A stretch of 64,000 nt of DNA from Spirosoma sp. KCTC 42546 (GTDB lineage Bacteria; Bacteroidota; Bacteroidia; Cytophagales; Spirosomataceae), in contig NZ_CP041360.1 in NCBI RefSeq assembly GCF_006965485.1, positions 3,596,001-3,660,000 on the forward strand, given 5' to 3'. This document shows, piece after piece, positions 52,813-61,737 of the stretch (position 1 is its first letter; every line of letters begins with the position of its first letter). The notes beneath the pieces were generated by a model that searched no databases, had not been told where the DNA came from, and worked only from the letters and a program-made list of their open reading frames with translations. The position numbers and the translations under genes were made by a program.

Positions 52813-53886
52813 TCAGGGAATAACTTGGATAACGGTTGGATCAAAATCCCATAAATCGTCGAAGCGACTCGAGCTGTTTGCCCCCGTTGTAACATATCCC
52901 TTGTTGTTAATCGACCAGCCCACCGCATAAGTTCGGGTAGCCCCTTCAAATACACCGCGTGTGGTCCATGTATCAGCACCTGGATCGTATTCCCAGACAT
53001 CTTTGGTAGATGCGTCACCGCAAGTTATATACCCTTTCCCATTAATAGCGAACCCAACGGCATAGCTACGGGCAATGCTCGTCTGGTCGGTAATGAAGTT
53101 GAGTTTTTGCGTCCACAAATCCTGTGCTGGGTCATATACATACCAATCCAACTGATTTGAATTATTGTTGTTACCGGTTCCCACATAAGCCATGTTATTA
53201 ATAACAAAAGAAACCGCACCAACACGTTTCGAGCCGCCATAGCTGGCTACTTTCGTCCAGGCATTAGCCGTAGGATCGTACGCCCACATATCCTTCAGGT
53301 AGTTACCATCGAATCCGCAGGTTACATAGCCTTTGGTGCCAATGGCAAAGGCTGTTGCTGTTTGACGAGCCGTTCCACCAAAATCAGCAACTGCTTTCCA
53401 GGTGTTGGTTGTTGGATTATACTGCCAGAAATCCTTTAGTCGGGTAGAATTGGCATCAAGCCCTGTGCCAATATAGCCATTGGTGCCAACAGCAAATCCA
53501 ACACCTAGATTGCGGGCAACACCTGCAAAATCAGCCTTCTGGGTCCAGGCATTCCGACTCGCGTCATAAGCCCAGAAATCTTTCAGACGGTTATTGCTGA
53601 CGTCGGTCCCTGTTCCCATGTAAGCAATTGTGCCCACAACGAAACTGGCAGCGCCAAAGCGGGCAGGGCCTTCTAGTTCAGATCGTGAATTCCAGTCGCC
53701 CAGAATGTCCACTGTGGTGGAGTTGTTGCAACCAACGAGGAGTCCTGCCCAGCCTATGCCGATCAGACCCAGTATCCAGTTGACGCGTTTGGTCTTCTTG
53801 GTAGCGTTAGAGAGAGAAGTCTCAGATGATACAGATTTCGACTGGGAGGACTTAGCCGAAAGAAATCGAAATGGTAAATGAATCAT
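52813..53886 (-). CDS. Kelch-repeat beta-propeller lipoprotein
   Basis: The 357-residue protein has a hydrophobic segment ending in a lipobox (WAGLLVGC, about residue 53) after a long charged N-terminus, so the start may be later than 53886. At least six Kelch repeats of about 45-50 residues follow, with units like GYIGTGLDANSTRLKDFWQY and NTWKAVADFGG. Kelch propellers bind proteins or glycans. Similar Kelch, DUF4907 and DUF4270 sets occur in Bacteroidota; they may form a surface complex. Confidence 0.88.
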   Translation of the reverse strand: MIHLPFRFLSAKSSQSKSVSSETSLSNATKKTKRVNWILGLIGIGWAGLLVGCNNSTTVDILGDWNSRSELEGPARFGAASFVVGTIAYMGTGTDVSNNRLKDFWAYDASRNAWTQKADFAGVARNLGVGFAVGTNGYIGTGLDANSTRLKDFWQYNPTTNTWKAVADFGGTARQTATAFAIGTKGYVTCGFDGNYLKDMWAYDPTANAWTKVASYGGSKRVGAVSFVINNMAYVGTGNNNNSNQLDWYVYDPAQDLWTQKLNFITDQTSIARSYAVGFAINGKGYITCGDASTKDVWEYDPGADTWTTRGVFEGATRTYAVGWSINNKGYVTTGANSSSRFDDLWDFDPTVIQVIP

Positions 53887-54187
53887 GAAAAACGAGCGTG
53901 AACGAACGAATTAAAACGTAAAGTTATAGTAATTTGCGTTAAGAACGATGATTTTGATAGTCTTACCAGTTCGAGCTAGCGAATTGAGAGCCTAACTCAG
54001 GCGAAGTCGTGTATCAAATGGGTCGTGCAAAATTACGCCAAAGGGGTGTTACTTACCAACGTGCTAGGCTCATAAAAATTCTTAATTGTTAGTGTGATAT
54101 AAAGACAGGTAGAATAAAATCGAAACGACTATGAGACAAAGACTCGCTTTGTCTCATAGTCGTTGGAATTCGATTCCTTAAAAAAGC
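53887..54187. other. 301-base gap with one terminator
   Basis: It lies between the S41 protease stop codon and the Kelch gene start, both on the minus strand. Apart from the hairpin at 54124-54164 nothing is recognised. Confidence 0.5.
54124..54164 (-). terminator. Perfect hairpin after the S41 protease gene
   Basis: AACGACTATGAGACAAAG and its exact inverse flank a 5-base loop, 23 bases past the stop codon at 54188. A looser outer pairing (AATCGA/TCGATT) extends it. Confidence 0.7.
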
Positions 54188-55657
54188 TTAAAATTTAAGA
54201 CTCTTCAGTTGACGAATCATCGAATGCCCACCTGCCTTGCGTTGAATGGATGATCCAAAAGTTATGAGCGGATTCCCACTTTCCGTTGCCCGACGCCCAC
54301 TAGCAACACTTCCTGAAATTTGACCGAGGGCAGTTGTCAGCAATGCTTCATTCGTGTCGCCCAGTGGTAATAAATTGATGGGTTCATCGACTTCTATATT
54401 GGGGGTGAAGCCCGTTGAATAGTCAGACTGTCCTGCACTATTGTATGATTTGAACACAATAGGCTGCATACCCCATTTAATCTTGCCCGTATCATCCGTA
54501 ATTGTGATGGAGCCTACGTTTTTACCATAGGTTGTTGAGCCAATGGTTGTTACCGTCATATACGGACGTAAGCCATTGATAATGAGCTCACTGGCAGAGG
54601 CTGTCTGGTCGGTGGTGAGCACAAATACACGCGAGAGATTGCTGCCGATATTCTGTGACTTGTCGATGAAGTTCTGCACAAAGAAGCTAGCCCCATATTC
54701 CTGTTGCAGTAGGGGTGTAATGGTAGTATTCCATTCTTCCCGGAAGTAGAGTTTGCTGGAGCTAACGCCTTTGCCAATCAGGCTGGCCAGGTTCGCTGAC
54801 GATGAGGTATAACCGCCTGGATTATAGCGTAAGTCCAGAACCAGTTCATTCACGCCCTGTGCTTTAAAGCTGGCAAATACGGCATCGACCTGCTTGTCAT
54901 ATTCATCGGCAGTGCTTCCATTCGCACCCGGCACAAACTGATTATAGACTAAATAGCCCACTTTTTTGCTACCAACGGTATAGACTGAATCCAGAAATAC
55001 CGGGTTTTCCTGAAATGTAGTCGCGGTAACGCTAATTGTTTTGTCTGTATCAACCAGCGTTGATCCACTTACACTGGCAAATCCAAATGTAAAGGATGTC
55101 CCAGAAAACAACAGATCCGAATAATTGGTGGTGGACAGGGACTGCCCGTTTACTTTCGAGATGATGTCACCCCGTTTTATTCCGGCGAGTGCTGCCGGAG
55201 AACCAGGTAATACGTACAGGACCTGGGCGATAACCCCCGTAGAACCCGTTGCCCGTAGGTAAAGATTGTACTCCATACCCGTCGTTGTGGTTTGCCCACT
55301 TAATTCCGCCGTTAAGGTATTTGCATCGTTTTCAATCCACGAGAAACGGTCACCAGTAGGGTTAGTGGTGGCGTTGTAGGTATTCAGGATGGAGTCGAAA
55401 AATACATCGGGTGCCAGCGTTGTATCTGGGTTTGCTGGAATTTTGTCGTTCCAGTAATACACTTCCCGCATGTTCGATAGAATCCAGGAGTCAATGGTTT
55501 GGTTCTCACTGGTTGATACGGATGGTTGTGGCGTAACATCGTCCGTACTTTTTTTACATCCCGCCAGTGTGAGTAGGAAACCAGCTATCAGAAGATACTG
55601 AATTGACCAATTTCGGAAGGGATGTAAACGGTTTGTTCCTTTAAATACATAATTCAT
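54188..55657 (-). CDS. S41 family C-terminal processing peptidase-like lipoprotein
   Basis: The 489-residue protein has a lipobox (LLTLAGCKKS, Cys at about 35). A PDZ domain follows (about 125-210, LPGSPAALAGIKRGDIISKV). The S41 domain has the catalytic Ser in TASASELIINGL and Lys in STTYGKNVGSI. The preceding VLDLRYNPGGYTSSSANLAS is characteristic. It should act in the periplasm on unfolded or C-terminally tagged proteins. It is followed by a hairpin and is not clearly part of an operon. Confidence 0.93.
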   Translation of the reverse strand: MNYVFKGTNRLHPFRNWSIQYLLIAGFLLTLAGCKKSTDDVTPQPSVSTSENQTIDSWILSNMREVYYWNDKIPANPDTTLAPDVFFDSILNTYNATTNPTGDRFSWIENDANTLTAELSGQTTTTGMEYNLYLRATGSTGVIAQVLYVLPGSPAALAGIKRGDIISKVNGQSLSTTNYSDLLFSGTSFTFGFASVSGSTLVDTDKTISVTATTFQENPVFLDSVYTVGSKKVGYLVYNQFVPGANGSTADEYDKQVDAVFASFKAQGVNELVLDLRYNPGGYTSSSANLASLIGKGVSSSKLYFREEWNTTITPLLQQEYGASFFVQNFIDKSQNIGSNLSRVFVLTTDQTASASELIINGLRPYMTVTTIGSTTYGKNVGSITITDDTGKIKWGMQPIVFKSYNSAGQSDYSTGFTPNIEVDEPINLLPLGDTNEALLTTALGQISGSVASGRRATESGNPLITFGSSIQRKAGGHSMIRQLKSLKF

Positions 55658-55964
55658 ATCGTTCTTGTTCTATAGAGTTAGTTGAATAAAAAGCTGTCTT
55701 ACTCTATAATGAATACGCGGCAGAAATACCCTTTGTTGCACAGGTATATGTTCCCGTAGGAATTTAATACCCATTTAATTCAGACCGTTGCTGTTTTGCT
55801 GACTGCGGACATTCACGAATGTGCATCCAAATAAAACGGAGTTCCCGAGTTTTATTCGGATGAAAAATTGCTTTCCAGTGGGTATGACTTATATGATAAG
55901 TAGTTGCTTTCATGTTGTATCTTTGATAGTAGATTCAATAAAATACTAGTTGTAAATAACACCT
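55658..55964. other. 307-base divergent gap
   Basis: It separates the S41 protease gene (minus) and the dehydrogenase small-subunit gene (plus). A TATCTTTG -7 box lies at 55918-55925; nothing else is recognised. Confidence 0.5.
55918..55925 (+). promoter_or_regulatory. -7 box (TATCTTTG) of the GMC dehydrogenase operon
   Basis: An exact TAnnTTTG match, 39 bases before the GTG start codon at 55965. The nearest upstream TTG is only 11 bases away, so the -33 part is unclear. Confidence 0.45.
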
Positions 55965-56507
55965 GTGGAAAGACGTAATGCCTTAAAAACAATGGCTGGT
56001 GCCGTTGGTGGGTTAATTAGCCTGCCTGCCTGGGCCAACGGCTGGACAACCGAAACAGTTGTCTCGAGCCGGCAAATCCTGTCTGGAAGTCAGACTGAGC
56101 TTCTGGCTGAGATGGTCGAAACGATTATCCCGGTTACCAGTACACCCGGTGCAAAGGCACTGAATGTTCACCAGTTTGTACAGAAAATGGTGGCAGATTG
56201 CTATCCGAAATCCGCACAGGAAAATCTCAGCAAAGGGCTCGACTCATTGAATGATCTGGCCCAGAAATCGTTCGCTAAACCCTTTACCGGGGGAGATACC
56301 ACTCAACGGACCGCTCTCTTAACCCAATTGTCGCAATCGACCGATTCGGCACAGAAAGATTTTTACTCATTGGTGAAGAACCTCACTATTCGAGGCTATA
56401 TGAGTTCAGAATACGTGATGACTAACCTCACACACTATGAATTTATTCCGGGACGCTATCATGGCTGTGTTCCGGTACCTGCTAAAACTGTATCTCAAGG
56501 AAAATAA
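55965..56507 (+). CDS. Gluconate 2-dehydrogenase subunit 3-like protein, Tat signal
   Basis: The 180-residue protein appears to start with GTG at 55965 (reads MERRNALKTMAG), giving a twin-arginine signal ending at about residue 25. The body matches gluconate dehydrogenase subunit 3, with ELLAEMVETIIPVTSTPGAK and the late HYEFIPGRYHGCVPVPAK. The small subunit escorts the catalytic flavoprotein through the Tat pathway. The catalytic GMC subunit gene follows after a palindrome-filled gap. Confidence 0.9.
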   Translation: MERRNALKTMAGAVGGLISLPAWANGWTTETVVSSRQILSGSQTELLAEMVETIIPVTSTPGAKALNVHQFVQKMVADCYPKSAQENLSKGLDSLNDLAQKSFAKPFTGGDTTQRTALLTQLSQSTDSAQKDFYSLVKNLTIRGYMSSEYVMTNLTHYEFIPGRYHGCVPVPAKTVSQGK

Positions 56508-56510
56508 AGT

Positions 56511-56606
56511 TCTGATTTACGGTATTCGGTTTACATCGACTGACGTACAAAATTGGTTTCGCCAGTGCGGTCAGCTACCGTAAACCAAATACGACAAACC
56601 GTAAAC
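56511..56606. repeat. Imperfect palindrome with GGTATTCGGTTTAC words
   Basis: TTTACGGTATTCGGTTTACA on the left inverts loosely as GTAAACCAAATACGACAAAC and CGTAAAC on the right, with a further GACTGAC/GTCAG pairing inside. It nearly fills the gap between small- and large-subunit genes. Confidence 0.7.
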
Positions 56607-56623
56607 GACAAAACCAAACTAAA

Positions 56624-58336
56624 ATGTCCTATTTAAACATAGACGCACAAGCCCAAAATACCTACGATGCCATTGTCATTGGCTCAGGCATAAGTGGGGG
56701 TTGGGCTGCTAAAGAATTAACGGGTAAAGGCCTTCGTACGCTCGTGCTAGAACGCGGGCGCGATGTTCGGCACGTAACCGATTATCCAACCACAAACAAA
56801 CAACCCTGGGAGTTTGAGCACCGGAATCAGCTTAGGCAGGAGGTGCGGGAAGCCAATCCAATTATTAGCAAGTGTTACGCCTTTTACGAGGGAACCGAGC
56901 AGTTTTTCGTGAAAGATGCCGAACACCCTTACGTTCAGGATAAACCCTTCGACTGGATTCGGGGCTATCAGGTGGGTGGTAAATCACTAATGTGGGCACG
57001 GCAGACCCAACGGTGGAGTGACTTCGATTTTGAAGGACCTGCCCGTGATGGGTTTGCGGTTGACTGGCCCATTCGGTACGCTGACATTGCTCCCTGGTAT
57101 AGTTACGTAGAGCGCTTTGCCGGTATTACGGGCAATAAAGATGGGTTGGCTACATTACCTGATGGCGAGTTTCTGCCGCCCCATGAGTGGAACTGCGTGG
57201 AGAAACATTTTCAGCAGAAAGTAGCGGCCAAGTACAAAGACCGGCATGTAATCATGGGTCGGGCAGCTCACCTGACGCAGCCGCAGCCGATCCATTTCCA
57301 GCAAGGACGGGCGCAATGCCAGCATCGTACCATTTGTGAGCGGGGTTGTCCGTTTGGTGGCTATTTTAGTAGTAACTCGTCAACCATACCCTGGGCGGCC
57401 AAAACGGGGAAAATGACCCTTCGGCCAAACTCGGTTGTGCACTCGATTATATACGATGAGAAGAAAGGCCGGGCTACGGGTGTGCGCGTAATTGATGCGA
57501 ACACGAAACAGATGCAGGAGTTTTACGCCCGTATCATTTTCCTGAATGCTGCCGCGCTGAACTCAAACCTGGTACTCTTAAACTCAACCTCCAATCGCTT
57601 CCCGAATGGCTTGGGCAACGATAGCGGGATACTGGGTAAATATGCTGCCTTCCACAACTATCGGGCGGGTATTTCGGGTGAATACGATGGTAACCTCGAC
57701 TCGACGACCGATGGCCGACGACCGAACAGCCCGTATATTCCCCGTTTCAGGAACGTGCTGAAGCAGGAAACGAACTTTTTGCGGGGCTACGCATCCGGTT
57801 TTTCTGCGGGCCGAATTTCGCGTTCCGACCAAAGTGGCGTAGGTGCTGATTTGAAGGAAAACCTGCTGAATCCGAAACTGGGTGGTTGGTATGTGGGTTC
57901 GCACATGATGGGAGAAACGATCCCGAAAGAAACCAACTACCTGGCGCTAGATCCCTCATTGAAAGATCCATTCGGCATTCCCCAGTTGAAAATCTCCATC
58001 GCTTACGACGATAACGACGATAAGATGGTGAAAGATTATCAGGAACAACTGACTGAAATGTTTACCGAAGCCGGGTTCAAGAATATCCGCGTACGCGATA
58101 GCCATGCTGCACCCGGCCTCGATATTCACGAAATGGGGGGCGTTCGGATGGGGAAAGATCCGAAAACGTCGATGCTCAATAAATGGAATCAACTTCATGC
58201 GGTAAAGAATGTATTCGTGACCGATGGGGCCTGCATGACCTCGACCAGCACCCAAAATCCATCGCTAACGTACATGGCTTTAACGGCCCGTGCTGCCGAT
58301 TATGCCGTTAAGGCAATGAAGAAAGGGTTGGTGTAA
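56624..58336 (+). CDS. GMC oxidoreductase, sugar dehydrogenase large subunit
   Basis: The 570-residue flavoprotein has the FAD fold at the N-terminus (VIGSGISGGWAAKEL). Three cysteines at 232, 238 and 242 in CQHRTICERGC have the C-x5-C-x3-C spacing of the 3Fe-4S cluster in bacterial FAD glucose dehydrogenase. The catalytic His is likely in DIHEMGGVRMG and the Asn in STQNPSLTYMAL. It has no signal of its own and would be exported bound to the preceding Tat-carrying subunit. A sugar or sugar alcohol is the expected substrate, perhaps giving a 3-keto sugar. Confidence 0.92.
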   Translation: MSYLNIDAQAQNTYDAIVIGSGISGGWAAKELTGKGLRTLVLERGRDVRHVTDYPTTNKQPWEFEHRNQLRQEVREANPIISKCYAFYEGTEQFFVKDAEHPYVQDKPFDWIRGYQVGGKSLMWARQTQRWSDFDFEGPARDGFAVDWPIRYADIAPWYSYVERFAGITGNKDGLATLPDGEFLPPHEWNCVEKHFQQKVAAKYKDRHVIMGRAAHLTQPQPIHFQQGRAQCQHRTICERGCPFGGYFSSNSSTIPWAAKTGKMTLRPNSVVHSIIYDEKKGRATGVRVIDANTKQMQEFYARIIFLNAAALNSNLVLLNSTSNRFPNGLGNDSGILGKYAAFHNYRAGISGEYDGNLDSTTDGRRPNSPYIPRFRNVLKQETNFLRGYASGFSAGRISRSDQSGVGADLKENLLNPKLGGWYVGSHMMGETIPKETNYLALDPSLKDPFGIPQLKISIAYDDNDDKMVKDYQEQLTEMFTEAGFKNIRVRDSHAAPGLDIHEMGGVRMGKDPKTSMLNKWNQLHAVKNVFVTDGACMTSTSTQNPSLTYMALTARAADYAVKAMKKGLV

Positions 58337-58348
58337 ACTATTATTTTG

Positions 58349-58396
58349 ACAATCAATAAAGGCCAGTCGTGAGCACGACTGGCCTTTATTGATTGT
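58349..58396 (+). terminator. Perfect 22-base-arm hairpin after the GMC gene
   Basis: ACAATCAATAAAGGCCAGTC-GT and its inverse flank a GAGC loop, 12 bases past the stop codon. Confidence 0.75.
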
Positions 58397-58399
58397 GGG

Positions 58400-58466
58400 G
58401 CTGGCGTGGGCAATTGCCCGTGTCGTTTAATTTAGCCAGTATTCATTGGTGAATGCCCGCGCCAGC
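58400..58466. repeat. Imperfect inverted repeat with GCTGGCG ends
   Basis: GCTGGCGTGGGCAAT inverts as ATGCCCGCGCCAGC over a 37-base spacer. The GCTGGCGC end is shared with the centres of the elements at 5144 and 17936. Confidence 0.6.
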
Positions 58467-58549
58467 ACACCATGAAAGACAGTATTTCTCAAGGTTAGCT
58501 AACTTTTGTTGGAAATCGAAAAAATATCAAATCCCAAGTTTACTAAACC

Positions 58550-59869
58550 ATGACTAACTCTTTTTTCAGGATTGCCTGTCTGATGGCTTCACTGGTGGCA
58601 CTGGATAGCCAGGCCGAAACCCATCACGGCAAGCATCCAAAGGCGCTGGCACGTACGATAAAGAAGGCAGATACACCCTTAGAATTAAAGCTCCCGGCAG
58701 GTTTTTCGGGAACTATGGTTGCTCAGGATTTAGGAGCAGCCCGACACATTGCGATCACAAAAACCGGTGATATATATGTAAAACTGGCCAAGCTAAAGGA
58801 CGGGAAAGGAATCTATCGACTTCGGGATACGGACAAAGATGGACTGATTGACGAGAAAACGGGCTTTGGTGATTACCCAGGAACGGGGATTTTTATCAAA
58901 AATGGCTATCTCTATACGTCGTCAAACTCAGGCATCTATCGCTATAAACTCAACGATAGTCAGGAGGTCACGAACCCAGATCAACCCGAACTGCTGGTGT
59001 CTGGATTGCGGGAAAAAGATCGGGATAAATCGAAGTCAATAGCCGTTGATAATCAGGGGAATATTTACGTCAATATCGCGTCGGACAATGATGCGTGCCG
59101 GGAAGCAGGAACGGGAAAAGGCATGATGCCCTGCCCACTCCTGGATTCGGCTGCGGGCATCTGGCGATTTAAAACCGATGTTGCCAATCAGACCTTTGCG
59201 AGTGGTACCCGGTATGCAACCGGCCTTAAAAATGTGGTAGGCCTGGACTGGAATCCGAAAACGAACTCCTTGTTTGTCCTGCAACATGGGCGTGGTAAAT
59301 TCGATGATTTTTACCCGCAATATTACACCCCACAGCAAAGCGCTGAGTTACCTGCCGAAACCATGTATGAAGTGCATCAGGGCGACGATGCAGGCTGGCC
59401 GTATATTTATTACGATCCAATTCAGAAGAAGAAAATTCTGGCCCCTGAATATGGAGGTGATGGCAAAAAAACGGGTAGTGCTAAAACGATCAATCCGGCA
59501 GTGGCTTTTCCGGCCCATATGGCCCCAAACGGTTTGTTGTTCTATACAGGTACCGCCTTCCCAGAACGCTATCGGAATGGCGCTTTTGTCGCGTTTCACT
59601 CACAAAACCAACCGATTCACAAAGGATATTTAGTAGGATTTGTGCCGTTTAAAAACGGGAAACCAGCAGGCCCCTGGGAGATTTTTGCCGATAACTTTTC
59701 GGGTATCGACCTGGAAAAACCATCAGGCCCAGTGCAGCATCGCCCCTGCGGACTGGCTCAGGGCCCCGACGGTTCCATCTACGTGACCGACGATTTAAAC
59801 GGTACGCTCTTCCGAATTAGCTACAAAAGCGCGTCAAAGGGTCAGAAAATGACGGCTTCGAAAAAGTAA
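58550..59869 (+). CDS. Exported beta-propeller, sorbosone/PQQ dehydrogenase-like
   Basis: The 439-residue protein has a signal peptide (FFRIACLMASLVALDSQAE). A six-bladed propeller fold follows with blades such as YRLRDTDKDGLIDEKTGFGD, VSGLREKDRDKSKSIAVDNQG and QGPDGSIYVTDDLNGTLFRI. The DTDKDGLIDE segment is a calcium-binding-like loop. It resembles sorbosone dehydrogenase/PQQ-dependent sugar dehydrogenases, but PQQ ligands cannot be confirmed by eye. It lies downstream of the GMC gene pair and may be part of periplasmic sugar oxidation. Confidence 0.85.
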   Translation: MTNSFFRIACLMASLVALDSQAETHHGKHPKALARTIKKADTPLELKLPAGFSGTMVAQDLGAARHIAITKTGDIYVKLAKLKDGKGIYRLRDTDKDGLIDEKTGFGDYPGTGIFIKNGYLYTSSNSGIYRYKLNDSQEVTNPDQPELLVSGLREKDRDKSKSIAVDNQGNIYVNIASDNDACREAGTGKGMMPCPLLDSAAGIWRFKTDVANQTFASGTRYATGLKNVVGLDWNPKTNSLFVLQHGRGKFDDFYPQYYTPQQSAELPAETMYEVHQGDDAGWPYIYYDPIQKKKILAPEYGGDGKKTGSAKTINPAVAFPAHMAPNGLLFYTGTAFPERYRNGAFVAFHSQNQPIHKGYLVGFVPFKNGKPAGPWEIFADNFSGIDLEKPSGPVQHRPCGLAQGPDGSIYVTDDLNGTLFRISYKSASKGQKMTASKK

Positions 59870-59893
59870 TAACAGTCTGGTGCTTTCACAGTT

Positions 59894-59935
59894 CAACCCT
59901 ATAAGGTTTTATAGCCTTATAGGGTTGTTTGTTTT
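59894..59935 (+). terminator. Terminator after the propeller gene
   Basis: CAACCCTATAAGG and its exact inverse flank an 8-base loop, followed by TTTGTTTTT. Confidence 0.75.
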
Positions 59936-59949
59936 TAAGGCAGTTGGAT

Positions 59950-60675
59950 ATGAGTATTCATATTGGTACATCGGGTTGGAGTTACGATCACTGGCAAGGC
60001 GTTTTATACCCGCACAGTACGCCCGTTCACGACCGGCTTGGCTACTACGTGCAACGCTTCCAGACGGTGGAGCTCAACAGTAGTTTCTACCGATGGCCAA
60101 AGCAGTCCACCTTTGCCAGTTGGCGACGGCGCTTACCTGATGGTTTCCAACTGACAGTCAAAGCACCTCGTGGACTCACCCACGCCAAAAAGCTCTATGC
60201 GCCTGAAATCTGGATGGAGCGAATCAAAACGTGCTGGCACGAACTGCGCGACAAACGAGCCGTTTTGCTGGTACAGCTATCACCCAATCAGGCCTGTGAT
60301 TATAATCGGTTAGCCTATTTTCTGGACCAGGTACCTAGCTGGATGCGTGTTGCTGTGGAGTTTCGGCATTCGAGTTGGCAGAGCGAGTCCATTTTTGCCG
60401 TATTGGAGCAGCACCAAGTGGCCTATTGCATCATGAGCGGAGCAAAATTGCCCTGTATTCTGCGGGCTACGGCTCCATTTGTGTACGTACGGCTTCATGG
60501 CCCCGATACGGAACACCTTTATGGCGGCTCTTATTCAGATACTGATTTGCGCTGGTGGGCGGACCGTATTCAGGAGTGGGCTGGAATGGGGAAAGATGTA
60601 TTTGTCTATTTCAATAACGACGGTGGTGGCAACGCCGTACGAAATGCGGAAACATTACGTTGGATAGTTGGCTAA
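59950..60675 (+). CDS. DUF72 family protein
   Basis: The 241-residue protein starts at 59950 (MSIHIGTSGWSYDHWQGVLY), the typical DUF72 opening. It is followed by LNSSFYRWPKQSTFASW, VKAPRGLTHAKKL, VAVEFRHSSW and YVRLHGPD. The fold is a TIM barrel of unknown function, found across bacteria. An earlier in-frame ATG at 59929 is in the terminator tail and not preferred. It has no signal peptide. Confidence 0.93.
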   Translation: MSIHIGTSGWSYDHWQGVLYPHSTPVHDRLGYYVQRFQTVELNSSFYRWPKQSTFASWRRRLPDGFQLTVKAPRGLTHAKKLYAPEIWMERIKTCWHELRDKRAVLLVQLSPNQACDYNRLAYFLDQVPSWMRVAVEFRHSSWQSESIFAVLEQHQVAYCIMSGAKLPCILRATAPFVYVRLHGPDTEHLYGGSYSDTDLRWWADRIQEWAGMGKDVFVYFNNDGGGNAVRNAETLRWIVG

Positions 60676-60767
60676 AAACTGTCAGAACAGTAAACAAAGC
60701 CAGTCCGTATCTTTACACCCAACGCACAGACAGGTCGTCTGTGGCCTGGTAACCGACCTATTGTTTT

Positions 60768-61658
60768 ATGAATTACTCCGAAAAGATTACCCGCCAGCAG
60801 TTTCTGAAATTGGGGGCTTTAGCTACGTCGGCAGCTTTATTGCCTCAACTCGATGCCTTTGCAGCCTCACCGAAGAAAGTTGGATTGCAGTTGTACACCC
60901 TGCGGGATCTGATGGCAAAAGACCCGGATAGTACGTTGAAAAAAGTGGCCGAAATAGGCTATAAAGAAGTAGAGCTGTTTGGGTATTCGGATGGTAAGTT
61001 CTTTGGCAAAACACCTAAAGAGTTTGCTGCCCAGTTAAAAAGCCTGGGTCTGTCGGTTCCCAGTGGTCATTACACAACGGGCAAAACGATGCCCAATGCT
61101 AAAGGAACCCTTACCAATGACTGGAAGCGCGCTGTTGACGATGCCGCAACACTCGGTCAGAAATACATGGTTTGCGCCTATTTATTCCCAGACGAACGGA
61201 AAAAACTGGATGACTACAAACAGTTTGCCGACCTATTCAACAAATCGGCGGAAGTTGTAAAAGCGGCTGGTATGCAGTTTTGCTACCATAACCACGATTT
61301 TGAGTTTAAGGAAATCGATGGAAAACTGCCCTATGATGTGCTGTTAAGCGGTACTGATAAGAACTTAGTGAAACTTGAACTTGATCTGTACTGGGCTACG
61401 TTCGCCAATCAGGATCCCGTTGCTTTGTTCAAAAAGCACCCCGGTCGTTTCCCCTTATGGCATATCAAAGACATGGAAAAAACAGCCGAACGGGCGTTTG
61501 CGCCAGTGGGTACCGGCTCCATTAACTTCCAGCGTATTTTCGATGCCAAGAAAACCGCAGGTATGACCCATTATTTTGTGGAGCAGGATGTGTGCAAACT
61601 TCCACCCCTGGAGTCGATTGCCATCAGCTACAAGAATGTGGAGAAATTGAAGGTGTAA
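60768..61658 (+). CDS. Sugar phosphate isomerase/epimerase-like TIM-barrel protein, exported
   Basis: The 296-residue protein has an N-terminal export signal with QQFLKLGALATSAALLPQLD; only one Arg precedes it (TRQQF), so it is a weak Tat or Sec signal. The xylose isomerase-like barrel has LQLYTLRDLMAKDPDSTLKK, FCYHNHDFEF (about residue 172), ELDLYWAT, WHIKDM and FVEQDV. It is related to the protein encoded at 11176 but clearly diverged. The likely substrate is a sugar or keto-sugar in the periplasm. Confidence 0.9.
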   Translation: MNYSEKITRQQFLKLGALATSAALLPQLDAFAASPKKVGLQLYTLRDLMAKDPDSTLKKVAEIGYKEVELFGYSDGKFFGKTPKEFAAQLKSLGLSVPSGHYTTGKTMPNAKGTLTNDWKRAVDDAATLGQKYMVCAYLFPDERKKLDDYKQFADLFNKSAEVVKAAGMQFCYHNHDFEFKEIDGKLPYDVLLSGTDKNLVKLELDLYWATFANQDPVALFKKHPGRFPLWHIKDMEKTAERAFAPVGTGSINFQRIFDAKKTAGMTHYFVEQDVCKLPPLESIAISYKNVEKLKV

Positions 61659-61683
61659 CGTTGGTCGGGTCAAGACTTTTTCA

Positions 61684-61725
61684 ACAACTGCCAGATGAAG
61701 CGTCGACGCTTCATCTGGCAGTTGT
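61684..61725 (+). terminator. Perfect 42-base palindrome after the isomerase gene
   Basis: ACAACTGCCAGATGAAGCGT and onwards form a loop-free 21-base-arm palindrome, followed by ATTTTT. Confidence 0.78.
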
Positions 61726-61737
61726 ATTTTTGAACCA

